Below, in pieces: positions 1 through 6,766 of a stretch of DNA of 27,075 nt (position 1 is its first letter; each line of letters starts with the position of its first letter). The stretch comes from CAZTVF01 sp964616985. Lineage in GTDB: Bacteria > Planctomycetota > Phycisphaerae > SM23-33. The stretch is taken from assembly GCA_964616985.1 (NCBI GenBank), contig CAZTVF010000074.1:1-27075 (forward strand), in the 5' to 3' direction. Below the pieces are notes generated by a model, which saw only the letters and a list, made by a program, of their open reading frames with translations, was not told where the DNA came from and ran no database searches. The translations under genes were made by a program, and so were the position numbers.

Positions 1-1228
1 CCCCGAGACCATCACCTGGCGCCGCGTGGTGGATGTCAACGACGCCGCCCTGCGATTCATCGAGACGGGCCTGTCGGACAACTGGCAGGACGGCCCGAAG
101 CGCAAGACCGGCTTCGACATCGCGGTGGCCTCTGAGATCATGGCCATCCTCGCCCTGGCCTCCGACGTCAAGGACATGCGCAAGCGCCTCGGCCGCATCA
201 TCGTGGCCATGGACACCTCGGGCAACCCCGTGACGGCCGAGGACCTCGGCGTGGCCGGCGCCCTGACCGTGCTGATGAAGGACGCCATCAAGCCCAACCT
301 GATGCAGACGCTGGAGGGCCAGCCGTCGTTCGTTCACGCCGGGCCCTTCGCCAACATCGCCCACGGCAATAACTCGATCATCTCCGACCGCATCGCGCTG
401 AAGCTGGCCGACTACGTGGTCACCGAGTCGGGCTTCGCCGCCGACATCGGCATGGAAAAGTTCATGGACATCAAGTGCCGCATCAGCGGCCTGCGCCCCA
501 GCTGCGTGGTGCTGGTGGGCACCATCCGCGCCCTGAAGATGCACGGCGGCGGGCCCACCGTCACGCCCGGCAAGCCCATCCCCGACGCGTACAAGACCGA
601 GAACCTCGAGCTGCTGGAAAAGGGCCTGTGCAACCTCGTCCGCCACATCGAGATCGCCAAGATGTTCGGCGTGCCCGTCGTGGTGGCCATGAACCGCTTC
701 CACACCGACACCAAGGCCGAGATCGAACTGGCCACCAAGCGGGCCATCGAGGCCGGGGCCGAGGCCGCCGTCATGGCCGACCACTGGGCCAAGGGCGGAC
801 GCGGGGCCGTCGCCCTGGCCGAAGCCGTCGTGGCCGCCTGCGAGAAACCCGCCAACTTCCAGCTGCTCTACCCCGACAGCTACACCATCAAGCAGAAGAT
901 CGAGACCATCGCCAAGAAGGTCTACCTCGCCGGTTCCGTCAGCTACGAGCCGCTGGCCGAGAAGCAGATCGCGTCGTACGAGAAGGCCGGGCTGTCGAAC
1001 CTGCCCATCTGCATGGCCAAGACGCACCTGTCGCTCTCGCACGATCCCAAGCTCAAGGGCGTGCCCCGGGGCTTCAACGTGCCCGTCCGCGAGGTCCGCG
1101 CCTCGGCCGGCGCGGGCTTCCTCTACCCGCTGCTGGGCCAGATGCGCACCATGCCCGGCCTGCCCAGCCGCCCCGCCTTCTTCGACGTCGATCTCGACGA
1201 GACCGGCAACGTGGTGGGCATGTTCTAG
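1..1228 (+). CDS. fhs: Formate--tetrahydrofolate ligase, C-terminal ~409 residues (5' end outside window)
   Basis: ATP-dependent ligation of formate to tetrahydrofolate, giving 10-formyl-THF in cytosolic one-carbon metabolism; in some anaerobes it is also a step of the Wood-Ljungdahl methyl branch. The frame is open from base 2, so about 150 N-terminal residues of the usual ~556, including the P-loop, lie upstream. Recognisable blocks are TWRRVVDVNDAALR at the edge, GPFANIAHGNNSI, then GFAADIGMEKFMDIKCR, and a C-terminal tail with GAGFLYPLLGQMRTMPGLP, which is typical of the family. The usual HGCNS reads HGNNS here; I take this as a natural subclass and not damage. The gene ends in TAG and is followed 35 nt later by a strong hairpin terminator. 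No pathway partners are visible in the window. Family assignment is secure. Confidence 0.95.
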   Translation, partial: PETITWRRVVDVNDAALRFIETGLSDNWQDGPKRKTGFDIAVASEIMAILALASDVKDMRKRLGRIIVAMDTSGNPVTAEDLGVAGALTVLMKDAIKPNLMQTLEGQPSFVHAGPFANIAHGNNSIISDRIALKLADYVVTESGFAADIGMEKFMDIKCRISGLRPSCVVLVGTIRALKMHGGGPTVTPGKPIPDAYKTENLELLEKGLCNLVRHIEIAKMFGVPVVVAMNRFHTDTKAEIELATKRAIEAGAEAAVMADHWAKGGRGAVALAEAVVAACEKPANFQLLYPDSYTIKQKIETIAKKVYLAGSVSYEPLAEKQIASYEKAGLSNLPICMAKTHLSLSHDPKLKGVPRGFNVPVREVRASAGAGFLYPLLGQMRTMPGLPSRPAFFDVDLDETGNVVGMF

Positions 1229-1263
1229 GGAAGGCAATCGGCAGTAGGCGAAAGAAGAAACGG

Positions 1264-1306
1264 AAAGAGAGCGGGATCCGCCGGCAGGCGATCCCGCTCT
1301 CTCTTT
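1264..1306 (+). terminator. Terminator hairpin after fhs, probably bidirectional
   Basis: A 13-bp stem, GAGAGCGGGATC (1267-1278) with GATCCCGCTCTC (1290-1301) plus one further A-T pair, has an 11-nt loop and is followed on the + strand by TCTTTT. On the - strand the same stem is followed by CTTTCC, so it could also end transcription coming from the convergent beta-helix gene. The left arm with its flank (ACGGAAAGAGAGCGGGAT) recurs at 14979 in a larger palindrome, so this terminator belongs to a dispersed repeat family. Confidence 0.8.
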
Positions 1307-1321
1307 TGTGATGCACACCCC

Positions 1322-1390
1322 GGCATGCAGAACCTGCCCCTGCGGGTCAGGACCTGCATGCCCTACGGTTGCCTGCGTGCCCTACGGTTG
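1322..1390. repeat. Small repeat cluster between convergent fhs and the beta-helix gene
   Basis: GGCATGCAG (1322-1330) is inverted as CTGCATGCC (1354-1362). TGCCCTACGGTTG is present twice, at 1359-1371 and 1378-1390, 19 nt apart. The second copy overlaps the stop codon of the beta-helix gene on the - strand. It looks like a decayed dispersed palindromic repeat. No function is evident. Confidence 0.55.
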
Positions 1391-2572
1391 AGCCCCTGCG
1401 CCGTACTTGGCTGCGGCGGGTTCCTGCGGGGTGAGGTCGCCTTTGGCGGGGTCTTTGAGGCGGGGGTCCTTGCCGTAAACGCTGTCCTTCTCTCCCGCCG
1501 GCAAGTAGGGCTTGCTGCCGGCGGGCTGGTCTTCGCAGTACCACCAGTTGCGCTCGAACTTGAACGTCTGAGGCGCGGTGCCGGGGCCGATGTTGGCAAC
1601 GACGCTCACGTCCTTGTGGCGGAAGACGATCAGGTTGTTTTCAAACCGCCCGTTGCGGCAGGGCACGAAGCCCTCCTCCGTCGTCTCCTGCAGGATCCGC
1701 AGCACCCACTTCGCCGGCCGGTAGAAGGTGCAGTTCTTCACCGTCGCCCCGTCGACGCCCACCAGCGCGATGGGTGCGTCGCTGCCGATGAACGAGCAGC
1801 CGTCGACGGTGATGTCCTTGGCCTCGAACTTCTCGCCCTTGGTCAGCCGCCCGTTGGCGTCCAGCACCGGCGGGCGGAAGAACTGCAGCCCCGTCGAGCC
1901 GCCGACGTTCACCGCCCGCATGCCCGCGTTGACGAAGGCGCAGCGGCGGATCGTGATCCCCGTGCAGCCGCCCTTGGTCTGCGGCCCGGTGGACTGCGAA
2001 AAGCCTTCCTTGCCGCGGAACTCGCACCGTTCCACCGTGCCGCGGTGGCAGCCGACCATATCCACCGACTGCCCGCCCCAGCCCTCGATGCGGCAGCCGG
2101 TGACGGCGAAGTCGGTGACGCCCGACAGCTTGATCGCGTCGAAGTTGCCCTTGGGGCCGATGTCGGAGATCCGCAGGCCTTCGAGCGTGATGTGGTGGGC
2201 GGGGGCGTCGCTCCTGCCCGCGTCGTCGATGTTGATGCCGTTGGCCGAGGCCCCGCGGATGGCGATGTTCCTCACCGTTACGTACGAGCAGCCCGCGATG
2301 TGGATGCCGCCGCTGCCGCCCTCGAACACCGGCGGGTTGTTGGCGTCGGCCGCCTCGATGACGACGGGCGAGCCCTTGGCCCCGTGGAGGTTCTCGATCC
2401 ACACGCCGCCGGCGTACTTCCCAGGGGCCAGGCGGATCACATCGCCCGCCTTCGCCTCCCTCGCCGAGCGGCGAAGGCCATCGCTATCCTTGACCTCCAC
2501 CGTCGCCGCATTCGCCGCGGCAAGAAACAACAGAGGGGTAAGGACAATCGCCGCCAGTCTATTGATGATCAT
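1382..2572 (-). CDS. Secreted right-handed parallel beta-helix protein
   Basis: A 396-residue protein with a clear signal peptide (MIINRLAAIVLTPLLFLAAANA, cleavage near residue 22) followed by VEVKDSDGLRRSAREAKAGD, the usual entry strand of parallel beta-helix proteins. The body is a ladder of short turns such as YVTVRNIAIRGA, HITLEGLRISDIG, FAVTGCRIEGWGG and ITVDGCSFIGS, matching the beta-helix/pectate-lyase-like repeat superfamily. It should act in the periplasm or outside the cell on polysaccharide (lyase or hydrolase), but I see no family-specific catalytic signature, so PL6-like is only a guess. The frame extends 21 codons further upstream. I chose ATG 2572 because the signal peptide starts there and a -10-like TACAAT ends 6 nt before it, implying a leaderless start. 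No Shine-Dalgarno is present. Function confidence is low; gene confidence is high. Confidence 0.85.
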   Translation of the reverse strand: MIINRLAAIVLTPLLFLAAANAATVEVKDSDGLRRSAREAKAGDVIRLAPGKYAGGVWIENLHGAKGSPVVIEAADANNPPVFEGGSGGIHIAGCSYVTVRNIAIRGASANGINIDDAGRSDAPAHHITLEGLRISDIGPKGNFDAIKLSGVTDFAVTGCRIEGWGGQSVDMVGCHRGTVERCEFRGKEGFSQSTGPQTKGGCTGITIRRCAFVNAGMRAVNVGGSTGLQFFRPPVLDANGRLTKGEKFEAKDITVDGCSFIGSDAPIALVGVDGATVKNCTFYRPAKWVLRILQETTEEGFVPCRNGRFENNLIVFRHKDVSVVANIGPGTAPQTFKFERNWWYCEDQPAGSKPYLPAGEKDSVYGKDPRLKDPAKGDLTPQEPAAAKYGAGAQP

Positions 2573-2578
2573 GCCTGG

Positions 2579-2607
2579 ATTGTACGCTTCCCCGCCGCCA
2601 CTGTGAA
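2579..2607 (-). promoter_or_regulatory. Promoter of the beta-helix gene (leaderless type)
   Basis: On the - strand TTCACA (2607-2602), a 17-nt spacer and TACAAT (2584-2579) are followed by six bases and then the ATG. Initiation at the normal distance would fall on or next to the start codon. Confidence 0.5.
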
Positions 2608-2642
2608 CGCTCCGGGAATCATGATGCGCCGTCAACCCCCAT

Positions 2643-2688
2643 AAAAAGTCCGAGCCCGCGGCGTCGGTTAGACGGGCGCAGGCCCGGA
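2643..2688 (-). terminator. Rho-independent terminator of the candidate RNA
   Basis: On the - strand TCCGGGCCT (2688-2680) pairs with GGGCTCGGA (2657-2649), nine pairs including two G-U, and is followed by TTTTT (2647-2643). It lies upstream of the beta-helix promoter, so it would separate the two units. Confidence 0.6.
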
Positions 2689-2951
2689 GAATCGTGGTGC
2701 CTGCATAAGCAGGTACGTTACCTGCTAATGCAGGCCACCTATCGTACTATTTGCCACGGACCACCTCCTTCCTTGTAGAACCCGCCCAGCCGTCGCCCCG
2801 GCCCCTTTCGGGCACCGCGGCCGCCGGGCATCCACACCCCGCACGTCTGCGGGGAACGCCGGGCTGGGGGTCGGCTCGCCTGACGGCGGCTGTCGCCCAG
2901 CCTTCGAAGGGAGTCGGGAAGGTATCCTCATCCCTCACTTTTAAGATAGTA
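2643..2951 (-). ncRNA. Candidate ~300-nt structured RNA with embedded 10-codon ORF
   Basis: This part of the 567-bp gap between the anti-sigma and beta-helix genes has no credible long gene. On the - strand TTCACC (2975-2970), 18 nt and TACTAT (2951-2946) form a possible promoter, so the transcript would start near 2938. It contains stable local hairpins: CCCCGCA-GACG-UGCGGGG, GCCC-GAAA-GGGC and GGCU...AGCC. Then comes AAGGAGGTGGTCC (2770-2758), a near-full complement of the 16S 3' end, followed directly by GTG and a reading frame VANSTIGGLH ending in TAG (2757-2725). The TAG sits inside a ~20-bp hairpin (2739-2696), which precedes a terminator. It does not match what I know of tmRNA, RNase P, SRP or 6S RNA. 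It could be an sRNA, a leader-peptide attenuator or a micro-protein gene. That a separate RNA is made is inference. Confidence 0.4.
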
Positions 2952-3007
2952 AACGCACCCCGGGGGAGTGGTGAAAAATCGCGCCGAAATTCAGAAAAAT
3001 TCGAGCG

Positions 3008-3080
3008 TGTCCCAAGCTGTCCCAAGGCGTCCTCTAAAGACAGAGACAGAGGAGACACGAAGACGCAGAGACAGGAAAAG
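3008..3080. repeat. Low-complexity and tandem repeats below the anti-sigma gene
   Basis: TGTCCCAAG occurs twice in 20 nt (GTCCCAAGCTGTCCCAAGG, from 3008), and 3037-3078 is an AGA/CAGAGAC-rich stretch (AAAGACAGAGACAGAGGAG and onward) resembling a dispersed repeat. The remainder, up to the anti-sigma stop at 3140, holds nothing I can name, and no clear terminator for the sigma operon was found. Confidence 0.45.
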
Positions 3081-3139
3081 CGCCTCCTTCACCCCAGGGC
3101 CCTCGCCGCGGCGACGCAGGCCGCTGGAAGCGAACGCGC

Positions 3140-3661
3140 CTACCGCTCCTTGGCGTGCGCGGGATCGAACTTGATGTAACTCACCAGTGTCGAGGCCAGG
3201 GCGGCAGCGTCCTGCCCGGCGAGGGCGAGTTCACCGTTGGCGGTATCCAGCACGCGCTGCTGGGCGCCCCCGGCGGCCGCGGGCAGATCAGGAAGCGGCG
3301 CGACCAGGGCGAGGGCTTCGACGCTGCCGGGACTGCGAACGACCTGCGGCCGCGGGGCTCCCGGGCGAGGCATCAGGACCGCGACGATCACCGTCGCCGC
3401 GGCAACCGCAGCGCCAGCGCCGGCGAGCCAATACGCGGCCGTGGACTGCAGAGGCGGCGCCTTGGGACGCGGGGCCGCCAAGCGCGGCGGGGCCATTGCG
3501 GCACCATCCCGCAGCGCGGCGTGCAGGCCCTGCGCTGCCGTCCAGAACTGCCGGCACGATGCGCAGACGTGCACGTGGCGTTCGGCGGCCGGCGACAGCG
3601 GCGTGCCCGCATCGATCGCGGCAGACATCTTCCACCTGTAGATTGCGCAGAACATGGTCAT
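3140..3661 (-). CDS. Anti-sigma factor, zinc-motif type, single-pass membrane protein
   Basis: A 173-residue protein with an H29-x3-C33-x2-C36 motif (HVHVCASC) preceded by Cys5, the zinc-binding anti-sigma signature that clamps a group 4 sigma factor. A Pro/Ala-rich linker follows, then one membrane segment at about residues 77-98 (YWLAGAGAAVAAATVIVAV), and a ~75-residue extracytoplasmic tail. Its ATG overlaps the sigma-factor stop codon (ATGA at 3661-3658), so the two are translationally coupled, as expected for a stoichiometric pair. The role is to hold the neighbouring sigma factor inactive at the membrane until a signal acts on the outer tail. The signal is unknown. The family is assigned by motif, topology and position; overall sequence conservation looks weak. 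Confidence 0.8.
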   Translation of the reverse strand: MTMFCAIYRWKMSAAIDAGTPLSPAAERHVHVCASCRQFWTAAQGLHAALRDGAAMAPPRLAAPRPKAPPLQSTAAYWLAGAGAAVAAATVIVAVLMPRPGAPRPQVVRSPGSVEALALVAPLPDLPAAAGGAQQRVLDTANGELALAGQDAAALASTLVSYIKFDPAHAKER

Positions 3662-4242
3662 GGCTCCTCTGTGCCTTGGGACCCCTGGGCGGCTGGCAGT
3701 TTCAGCAGCCGCTTGCGGGCGCGGTGCAGCAGCACCTTCACGTGAATCCGCGACAGGTTCATCCGCTCGGCCACCCGCGCCACGTCGAGCTCCTCGGCGT
3801 ACCGCAGGTGGAGGGCGTCGTACTGGCGGGCGGGCAGGTGGTGGCGGGCGGCCCGCCAGATCGCCGCCGCCTCCTCGGCCCGCGCCGCCTGCTGGGCGGG
3901 TGTGGGCGCCTTGGACGCCACATCCATCGCCGCGATGTCCACGGCAGCCCGCCGGCTGCGGGCCAGGCCCGCCGCGAGGTTCGCGGCAATCGTCATCAAC
4001 CAGGGCATGAACGGACGCTGCGGGTCGTACTGGTGCAGCATCTGCCGGGCGCGAAGAAACGTCTCCTGCGCCAGGTCCTCGGCATCGTGCGCGCTCAACG
4101 TCCGCGTGCGGAGGAAACGCTCGACGGGGGGCATCAGCCGGCCGGCAAGATCAGCAAACGCCTCGGCCGAGCCCGCCCGTGCGTCGCGGGCGAGCTGGTC
4201 GGTGCTGCGGCAGGCGGCGGCGTTTTCACCGCGTGAGCTCAT
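3658..4242 (-). CDS. ECF (group 4) RNA polymerase sigma factor
   Basis: A 194-residue protein. Region 2 is seen at about residues 50-88 (AHDAEDLAQETFLRARQML, then PWLMTIAANLA) and region 4 near the end (LPARQYDALHLRYAEELDVA with the helix-turn-helix RVAERMNLSRIHVKVLLHRARKRL). Regions 1 and 3 are absent, as in ECF sigma factors. It directs RNA polymerase to a small regulon. I chose ATG 4242 because AAGGGG lies 5 nt before it and overlaps the upstream stop codon; a GTG two codons earlier (4248) is less well placed. It lies 9 nt below a secreted-protein gene and overlaps the anti-sigma gene by 4 nt, forming one operon that it may autoregulate (see 5291-5317). Confidence 0.92.
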   Translation of the reverse strand: MSSRGENAAACRSTDQLARDARAGSAEAFADLAGRLMPPVERFLRTRTLSAHDAEDLAQETFLRARQMLHQYDPQRPFMPWLMTIAANLAAGLARSRRAAVDIAAMDVASKAPTPAQQAARAEEAAAIWRAARHHLPARQYDALHLRYAEELDVARVAERMNLSRIHVKVLLHRARKRLLKLPAAQGSQGTEEP

Positions 4243-4251
4243 CGGCACCCC

Positions 4252-5235
4252 TTATTTCGCGGCCTTTCGCTCGGCGCGAGCCTTCGCGGCCTTGTCGGCC
4301 AACGCGGCGAGTTCCTCGATAGTCGCGGAGGCCTCGATGGTGATGACGCCGGCATTGTCGGCCTCGGCGACGTTGACCTGGACCTTGGCCGCCAGGTTCA
4401 GCAGCGCCGCCTTGGCGCCGTCGGCCGGCGCGTCCTCAGGGCCTTGCACTGCCGCCAGCTGCGCCATCGCAAGAAATCCCTGCGCCGCCTGGGCAAGTTG
4501 CTGGGCCTTCTGCACCGACGCCGCCGTCAGGCGTGCCGAGGCGAAGACCGTGTTGCCGTCCTGCCCGGCCACCAGCTGCCCGCCGGTGAACATCCTCAGC
4601 GTGCGGGTCTTGATGCCCTCGGCCGGCAGGCCCTCGGCCGCCGCAAGAAGGAACGCGCCCTTGCGGTCCTGGGGCAGCAGCGTGGACTTCGCCTTGGCCA
4701 GGCTTGCGGCCTTGCCATCGAGCACAGCCAGCGCGGCCTCCAGCGCGTTCTGCTTGCGGGCGATGACGATGGTGGAGTCGTCATAGAAGCAGCCCACGCG
4801 CACGCCGTCGTCGTTGGCGTCCTCGGGCTTCTGGCTCCAGCTGTGCATGGTGCGCTCGCCCACCTGCGCCTCCTGGTGGTCCTTGTTGGCGGCCAGGAGG
4901 TCGATCAGTTTCTGCCGGTCGTAATTGAGCTGCACGATCGCCACGCCGGCGGCGGCGTCAAACGCCGTGCCGTACAGCGTGACGCCCTTGAGATCCGTGC
5001 GCGGATCGAAGCCCGCGGCGGAGACGAACTCGTTGATCTTGGCCTGGAAGGCGTCATCCTTTGCGAAGTGGTCGAGCACCATCTGCCCCAACTGCGAGGC
5101 GACGGCCGCCTCGACATCGAGGTGCGCCACCCACTTGGCCTGGTCGGATACCTTCTCCTTGGCCAGCGGCGCAGCCGACAATGCCTGGGTCGCCAATAAC
5201 ACCGCCGCCCATACGATCGCGTTGGCCATTCTCAT
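4252..5235 (-). CDS. Secreted protein of unknown function heading the ECF sigma operon
   Basis: A 327-residue protein beginning with a signal peptide (MRMANAIVWAAVLLATQALS, cleavage near residue 21). The mature part starts DQAKWVAHLDVEAAVASQ and contains LKGVTLYGTAFDAAAGVAIV and DDSTIVIARKQNALEAAL, a pattern I associate with secreted planctomycete proteins, but I cannot name the family or a function. The C-terminus is Ala/Lys-rich. The start at 5235 is chosen over an in-frame ATG at 5256 because AAGGAG lies 7 nt before 5235 and inside the longer version. The frame is open much further upstream, but that part lacks coding character. As first gene of the sigma/anti-sigma operon it may be a signal-related component or the major regulon product. 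That link is inference from position only. Confidence 0.85.
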   Translation of the reverse strand: MRMANAIVWAAVLLATQALSAAPLAKEKVSDQAKWVAHLDVEAAVASQLGQMVLDHFAKDDAFQAKINEFVSAAGFDPRTDLKGVTLYGTAFDAAAGVAIVQLNYDRQKLIDLLAANKDHQEAQVGERTMHSWSQKPEDANDDGVRVGCFYDDSTIVIARKQNALEAALAVLDGKAASLAKAKSTLLPQDRKGAFLLAAAEGLPAEGIKTRTLRMFTGGQLVAGQDGNTVFASARLTAASVQKAQQLAQAAQGFLAMAQLAAVQGPEDAPADGAKAALLNLAAKVQVNVAEADNAGVITIEASATIEELAALADKAAKARAERKAAK

Positions 5236-5290
5236 GCTTGAACTCCTTGCTTTCATGATACAGCGGGCATCCACCCCCCGCCGCCTTAAG

Positions 5291-5317
5291 TATGCGCCCG
5301 GCAGGAAGAAGGTTACA
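5291..5317 (-). promoter_or_regulatory. Possible ECF-type promoter of the sigma operon
   Basis: On the - strand TGTAACC (5317-5311), 16 nt and CATACT (from 5294) resemble the AAC-containing -35 and short -10 used by ECF sigma factors. It lies about 55 nt above the operon start. Many matches occur by chance, so this is only a candidate for autoregulation. Confidence 0.25.
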
Positions 5318-5387
5318 CGACGTGCATCACAAACGGATGGATGGGTGGATGTGCAGCGCGGCAGGGGGTCTTTCTCCGCGCACGTGA

Positions 5388-5864
5388 CTACAGCTTGGGC
5401 AGTTCGAACGGCAGCGTCTGGGCGGGTTGGGTCGCCGCGGCCGAGACGGGGTCGTTCGACCATGCGTACGCAGCCGCCACCAGGCATAGCGCCACCGACG
5501 TCATCGCCATGAACCGTCCGCCTCGCCGGCCGGCGGCAAGCAGCAGCCCCAATGCCGCGGCGATGCCGGCCGCCATGCATATCTTCCAGACGTATGCCCC
5601 CATCCAGTACTTGCCGGCCGCCAGTGCCGTGATGGACAGGAGGATCGACAGCACCGTCAGGCGCGACGTTCGCCGATGGGCCCGCGTGCCGGCGAAGCCG
5701 CCGGGCAGAAACGCCAGCCAGCCAAACCCGCGGCCGGCGAGCATTCGCCCGATCTTCCGCTCGCGGCCGGACTGCGTCAGCGGCACGCCGACCGCCCTGG
5801 AGATCCGGCCCTTGGCGGCGGAGATGCCAACCAGCCGCTTCCATGAAAATGAGAAACCCAGCAT
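5388..5864 (-). CDS. Small membrane protein with a basic N-terminal domain, function unknown
   Basis: 158 residues. The first 42 (MLGFSFSWKRLVGISAAKGR, then ISRAVGVPLTQSGRERKIGRM) are strongly basic and look like a compact conserved domain. Three hydrophobic segments follow at roughly residues 69-84, 90-111 and 118-135, ending in a short Pro/Gln tail. ATG 5864 has GGAG 5 nt upstream. It is transcribed in the same direction as, and starts 12 nt after, the tRNA-Arg gene, so it may share the tRNA transcript. The basic N-terminus could bind nucleic acid or phospholipid, but nothing shows this. I do not recognise a named family. Confidence 0.75.
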   Translation of the reverse strand: MLGFSFSWKRLVGISAAKGRISRAVGVPLTQSGRERKIGRMLAGRGFGWLAFLPGGFAGTRAHRRTSRLTVLSILLSITALAAGKYWMGAYVWKICMAAGIAAALGLLLAAGRRGGRFMAMTSVALCLVAAAYAWSNDPVSAAATQPAQTLPFELPKL

Positions 5865-5875
5865 ACGTTCTCCAC

Positions 5876-5949
5876 TGCGCCCGACAGGACTCGAACCTGT
5901 GACCTGCGGTTTAGAAGACCGCTGCTCTATCCAGTTGAGCTACGGGCGC
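5876..5949 (-). tRNA. tRNA-Arg (anticodon UCU)
   Basis: 74 nt. The acceptor stem GCGCCCG/CGGGCGC is perfect, with discriminator A. The D arm is AGCTCAACTGGATAGAGC, and the anticodon stem GCGGT/ACCGC carries loop CTTCTAA with anticodon TCT (AGA/AGG codons). The T arm is ACAGGTTCGAGTCCTGT. No CCA is encoded. AGA and AGG are rare in this GC-rich genome, so it reads minor codons. Confidence 0.97.
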
Positions 5950-6012
5950 GGCCTATGGATTTTATCGGCGCGGGGCGTCGATTGCGAGAGGCGTTCGCCG
6001 GGCGTCAAGGCC

Positions 6013-6127
6013 ATCGCATTCTTTGTTTCGTAACATGGGCGTCGCGCCCATGCGTCGCAGAACCGTCTCTGTCCTGCTGGCTTTAGGACTCTCCACGGGC
6101 GAGACGCCCGTGCTACGAGAATGCGAT
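6013..6127. repeat. 115-bp MITE-like palindromic element
   Basis: The ends are ATCGCATTCT (6013-6022) and AGAATGCGAT (6118-6127), perfect 10-bp terminal inverted repeats. Just inside each end is a self-complementary hairpin: CATGGGCG-TCG-CGCCCATG (6034-6052) and CACGGGCG-AGA-CGCCCGTG (6094-6112). No ORF. It resembles the short dispersed palindromes that give spurious GVSPVE/GATPML-type peptides in PVC genomes. It lies between tRNA-Arg and an SGNH gene. The other sequence between 5950 and 6143 shows nothing else. Confidence 0.7.
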
Positions 6128-6143
6128 TGCCCTGCACCGGGCG

Positions 6144-6764
6144 TCATGGCAGCCCGAGCAGGGCGCCGGCGATGAAGGCGGCCTGGAGCTGGCGGATGGG
6201 CTCCAGGAAGTGCACGTGGTCGCAGAAGGGGTTGCCGCCCAGGGCGAGCGTAAAGGTGTGGAGGTCGATGGACGCGGCCCCGGCCACGGCGACGGCTTCA
6301 TCGGCGGCGGCGTTGTAGGCGGCGACGTCGGCGGCGAAGCGGTGGAAGCTGCTCGAGCGGGTGTTATGCTGCTGGTCGTCGACGGGCGTGGTGCGGACCC
6401 ACACGACGCGCCCGGCCACGCCGCGGGCGAGCTTCAGGATCTGCTGCATGTTGTCGCGGTACTGGGCCAGCGAGACCTGCTTGGCCGCGGGCGTGGCGAC
6501 GTTGCTCTTGATGTCGTGCAGGCCGCAGTTGATCACCAGCACCGCCGGGCGGAACGACGCGTCGGTCACCATCCGCTGGAGGTACGCCAGCACGAGGCTG
6601 GAATCGCCGCCGTTGGCCTCACCCGCCAGCGGCGTGCCGGCCAGGGCGCTCTCGGCGCCGGTCTTGCGGGCGAAGGCGTAGCGCGAGCCAATCATCGGCT
6701 CCAGGTACGGGCCGTAGTGCATGGAGATGCTGTCGCCGATGACGAAGACCTGGGATTTGCTCAT
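6144..6764 (-). CDS. SGNH/GDSL-family hydrolase (esterase), cytoplasmic
   Basis: 206 residues. Block I is VFVIGDSISMHYG with nucleophile Ser12; a block-III-like INCGLHD carries the oxyanion residue; the catalytic pair is Asp182 and His185 in CDHVHF near the C-terminus. This is the fold of carbohydrate and acyl esterases. There is no signal peptide, so it acts in the cytoplasm, probably as an O-deacetylase or other carbohydrate esterase; the substrate cannot be read from sequence. ATG 6764 has AAGGAA just upstream, overlapping the end of the DUF4384-like gene, from whose stop codon it is separated by 2 nt, so the two form a coupled operon. A second, only distantly similar SGNH gene lies at 14236-14880. 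Confidence 0.88.
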   Translation of the reverse strand: MSKSQVFVIGDSISMHYGPYLEPMIGSRYAFARKTGAESALAGTPLAGEANGGDSSLVLAYLQRMVTDASFRPAVLVINCGLHDIKSNVATPAAKQVSLAQYRDNMQQILKLARGVAGRVVWVRTTPVDDQQHNTRSSSFHRFAADVAAYNAAADEAVAVAGAASIDLHTFTLALGGNPFCDHVHFLEPIRQLQAAFIAGALLGLP

Positions 6765-6766
6765 AG

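Noticed and set aside
2725..2757. UAG as pyrrolysine or programmed readthrough
   Set aside because: Only ~18 codons follow before UAA and no pyl genes are in the window; kept only as a side note to the RNA finding.
2643..2951. Reading this region as tmRNA, RNase P RNA, SRP RNA or 6S RNA
   Set aside because: No tRNA-like ends, no GAGGAAAGTCC-type core, no GGAAGGAAGCAG-like SRP loop, and no long central-bubble duplex.
2747..3179. Overlapping frames on both strands in the gap below the anti-sigma gene
   Set aside because: Pro/Arg-rich translations with no motif, and no good starts except the 10-codon ORF; the region looks like structured RNA and repeats instead.
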